Assembly (NCBI RefSeq): GCF_002245495.1 | Contig: NZ_NQJF01000007.1 | Location: forward strand, 62,001-126,000 | DNA: 64,000 nucleotides | DNA from: Oceanimonas baumannii | GTDB taxonomy: Bacteria; Pseudomonadota; Gammaproteobacteria; Enterobacterales; Aeromonadaceae | Direction of reading: 5' to 3' | Shown: positions 62,007 through 64,000 of the stretch, one piece after another | How the letters are laid out: every line of letters starts with the position of its first letter | Position numbering within the stretch: the first letter of the stretch is position 1 | Program-made: the position numbers and the translations under genes | Notes under the pieces: generated by a model | What the model saw: only the letters and a program-made list of their open reading frames with translations | Told to the model about the DNA's origin: nothing | Database searches by the model: none

Positions 62007-64000
62007 ATGACGAACCCGCTTCTCACCATGGACGGTCTGCCGCCGTTCAGCCAAATCAGGCCGGAACATGTGAAGCCGGCTGTGGAGCACGCCATTGCCG
62101 ATTGCAAAAAGCGGGTAGAGGCGGTGCTGGCCCGGCATGAAGCTTTCACCTGGGACAACCTGGTGGCCCCTCTGGAGGAGGTGAACGATCACCTCAGCCG
62201 CATCTGGTCTCCGGTAAGTCACCTTAACAGCGTGATGAACAGTGAAGAACTGCGTCAGGCCTATGAGTCGTGCCTGCCACTGCTGTCGGAATATCACACC
62301 TGGATGGGCCAGCATCAGGGGCTTTTTGAGGCCTATCAGAGTCTGGCCGGCCGGGATAATTTCAAAAAGCTGAGCCTGGCTCAGCAAAAGGAAGTGAACA
62401 ACACCCTGCGCGACTTCCGGCTGTCGGGCATCGCCCTGGAAACCGAGCAAAAAAGCCGGTTCGGGGAAATTCAGGCCCGGTTGTCGGAATTGTCGTCTAC
62501 GTTTGCCAACCGGGTACTGGATGCGACTCAGGCCTGGCACAAGCACATTACCGATCAGAACGAACTGGCCGGGCTGCCCGAGTCGGCACTGGCTGCAGCC
62601 CAGGCTCAGGCTCAGGCCCGGGAGCTGGATGGCTGGGTGTTCACCCTCGACATACCGTCCTATTTGCCGGTGATGATGTATGCCGACAATGCCGCTTTGC
62701 GTGAGGAAATGTATTACGCCTTTACCACCCGCGCTTCGGATCAGGGCCCTAATGCCGGTGAATTCGATAACACCGCTATTATCGAGGAAACACTGGCGCT
62801 GAAGCAGGAGTTGGCCGGGCTGCTGGGCTTTGAGAACTATGCCCAGATGTCGCTGGCCACCAAAATGGCGGAAAGCGAGCAGCAGGTACTGGAATTTCTT
62901 GAGCAGCTGGCGGATCGCAGCCACCCACAGGGAAAGGCTGAGCTGGCCGAGCTGCGTGATTTTGCCGAAGCGGAATATGGTGTCAGCGAGCTGAATGCCT
63001 GGGATCTCAGCTATTACGGTGAAAAGCTAAAACAGCATAAATACACTATCTCTGATGAAGAGCTGCGCCCTTATTTCCCGGAAAACCGGGTGATTCACGG
63101 TTTGTTTGAAACCGTCAAGCGGCTGTTCGGCATCAAGGTCACCGAGCGCTTCGGTGTTGAAGTGTGGCATCCGGATGTTCGTTTCTTCGATATTTTTGAT
63201 GAAACCGGCGAACTTCGCGGCAGCTTTTATCTGGATCTTTACGCCCGTGCCAAGAAGCGCGGCGGTGCCTGGATGGATGACTGTATTGGCCGGCGTTACC
63301 GGGAAGATGGCACCTTGCAGAAGCCGGTGGCTTACCTTACCTGTAACTTCAATGGTCCGGTGGGAGACAAGCCAGCCCTGTTTACCCATAACGAAGTGCT
63401 GACCCTGTTCCATGAGTTTGGTCATGGCATTCACCATATGCTGACCAAGGTGGATGTGGCCGGCGTGGCCGGCATCAACGGTGTGGCCTGGGATGCGGTG
63501 GAACTGCCGAGCCAGTTTCTGGAAAACTGGTGCTGGCAGCCTGAGGCACTGGCGTTTATCTCCGGTCACTATGAGAGCGGTGAGCCCTTGCCTGCAGACT
63601 TGCTGGAACGCATGCTGGCGGCGCGTAACTATCACTCGGCGCTGATGATGCTGCGTCAGCTGGAGTTTGCTTTGTTCGACTTCCGTCTGCATATGGATAA
63701 CCAGGCTGCCAAGCCAGGCCGGGTGCAGCAGGTGCTGAACGAGGTACGCAGCCAGGTGGCGGTGATGACGCCACCGGCGTTTAACCGTTTTCAGCATGGT
63801 TTTTCTCATATTTTTGCCGGTGGTTATGCGGCTGGCTACTACAGTTACAAGTGGGCAGAAGTGTTGTCGAGCGATGCCTTCTCGCGGTTTGAGGAAGAAG
63901 GCGTGTTTTCCGCCAAAACCGGCCGTGACTTCCTGCATGCTGTGCTGGAACAGGGAGGATCTAAAGAGCCAATGGAGCTGTTTAAGCAGTTCCGTGGCCG
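62007..64000 (+). CDS. prlC: Oligopeptidase A (partial)
   Basis: Cytoplasmic zinc metallopeptidase of family M3 that degrades signal peptides and short peptides. The frame runs off the window after 664 codons, probably about 16 residues before the end. The zinc motif HEFGH is at residues 469-473, the same position as in E. coli PrlC, and the downstream glutamate region VELPSQFLENWCW is intact. MTNPLLTMDGLPPFSQIRPEHV matches the E. coli start; AGAGG precedes the ATG. No frameshift is seen. Confidence 0.97.
   Translation, partial: MTNPLLTMDGLPPFSQIRPEHVKPAVEHAIADCKKRVEAVLARHEAFTWDNLVAPLEEVNDHLSRIWSPVSHLNSVMNSEELRQAYESCLPLLSEYHTWMGQHQGLFEAYQSLAGRDNFKKLSLAQQKEVNNTLRDFRLSGIALETEQKSRFGEIQARLSELSSTFANRVLDATQAWHKHITDQNELAGLPESALAAAQAQAQARELDGWVFTLDIPSYLPVMMYADNAALREEMYYAFTTRASDQGPNAGEFDNTAIIEETLALKQELAGLLGFENYAQMSLATKMAESEQQVLEFLEQLADRSHPQGKAELAELRDFAEAEYGVSELNAWDLSYYGEKLKQHKYTISDEELRPYFPENRVIHGLFETVKRLFGIKVTERFGVEVWHPDVRFFDIFDETGELRGSFYLDLYARAKKRGGAWMDDCIGRRYREDGTLQKPVAYLTCNFNGPVGDKPALFTHNEVLTLFHEFGHGIHHMLTKVDVAGVAGINGVAWDAVELPSQFLENWCWQPEALAFISGHYESGEPLPADLLERMLAARNYHSALMMLRQLEFALFDFRLHMDNQAAKPGRVQQVLNEVRSQVAVMTPPAFNRFQHGFSHIFAGGYAAGYYSYKWAEVLSSDAFSRFEEEGVFSAKTGRDFLHAVLEQGGSKEPMELFKQFRG

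Overview
The window is from a gammaproteobacterial chromosome. It keeps several gene orders known from E. coli: ntrC-ntrB ... glnA-typA ... yihY-dtd-yiiD, the tRNA cluster Arg(CCG)-His-Leu-Pro (argX-hisR-leuT-proM), and gor next to prlC. TRAP transport, a polyhydroxyalkanoate phasin with its PhaR regulator, and a probable sulfonate pathway point to a marine organism. A relative of Oceanimonas, Oceanisphaera or Zobellella (Aeromonadales) would fit, but that placement is inferred from gene content, not from a search.

Region by region. (1) 1-9 kb is nitrogen control: ntrC (cut by the window edge) and ntrB, separated from glnA by an opposite-strand SlyA-like/HlyD/DUF2955 efflux cassette. NtrC-type sites lie in front of both ntrB and glnA, and glnA also has a sigma-54 promoter. 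typA is divergent to glnA. (2) 9-13.7 kb holds a cytochrome b561/YceI pair and the yihY-pip-dtd-yiiD block. (3) 13.75-22.4 kb is a catabolic operon on the minus strand with a divergent LysR regulator: a cysteate lyase-like PLP enzyme, a histidinol-dehydrogenase-like (HpsN-like) enzyme, a DegT-family aminotransferase, a TRAP transporter and an Asp/Glu racemase-family protein. The set suggests use of an amino- or hydroxy-sulfonate. (4) 22.4-37 kb is mostly housekeeping and efflux: an AsmA-like protein, recG, pssA, an Xaa-Pro aminopeptidase with GntR and EamA genes, a small coiled-coil membrane protein, and a TetR-controlled RND pump. (5) 37.1-37.6 kb is the four-tRNA operon, followed by about 0.8 kb of AT-rich non-coding DNA. 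(6) 38.4-50.6 kb carries a YfcC transporter, a leaderless-type gamma-glutamyltransferase, an IclR regulator, the carboxynorspermidine pair (nspC and its dehydrogenase) and a complete glyoxylate-to-glycerate pathway (gcl-hyi-glxR-garK). IclR-type boxes occur before both yfcC and gcl. (7) 51-53.3 kb has phasin, SlyD and PhaR.

(8) 53.3-59.6 kb is the most intriguing part. Seven genes in one tightly overlapping minus-strand unit encode a thermostable-hemolysin/GNAT-like protein, an AMP-forming ligase, a heme-oxygenase-like diiron enzyme, an SDR, a secreted TPR protein and a QseBC/PmrAB-type two-component system. A perfect PmrA-type box sits at the promoter. This looks like a self-regulated small-molecule pathway whose product I cannot name. 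(9) 59.8-64 kb has an FMN reductase, gor and the start of prlC.

Start codons were chosen from Shine-Dalgarno position and homologue length, so several differ from the longest open frame. All family assignments are from reading the proteins; no search was run.
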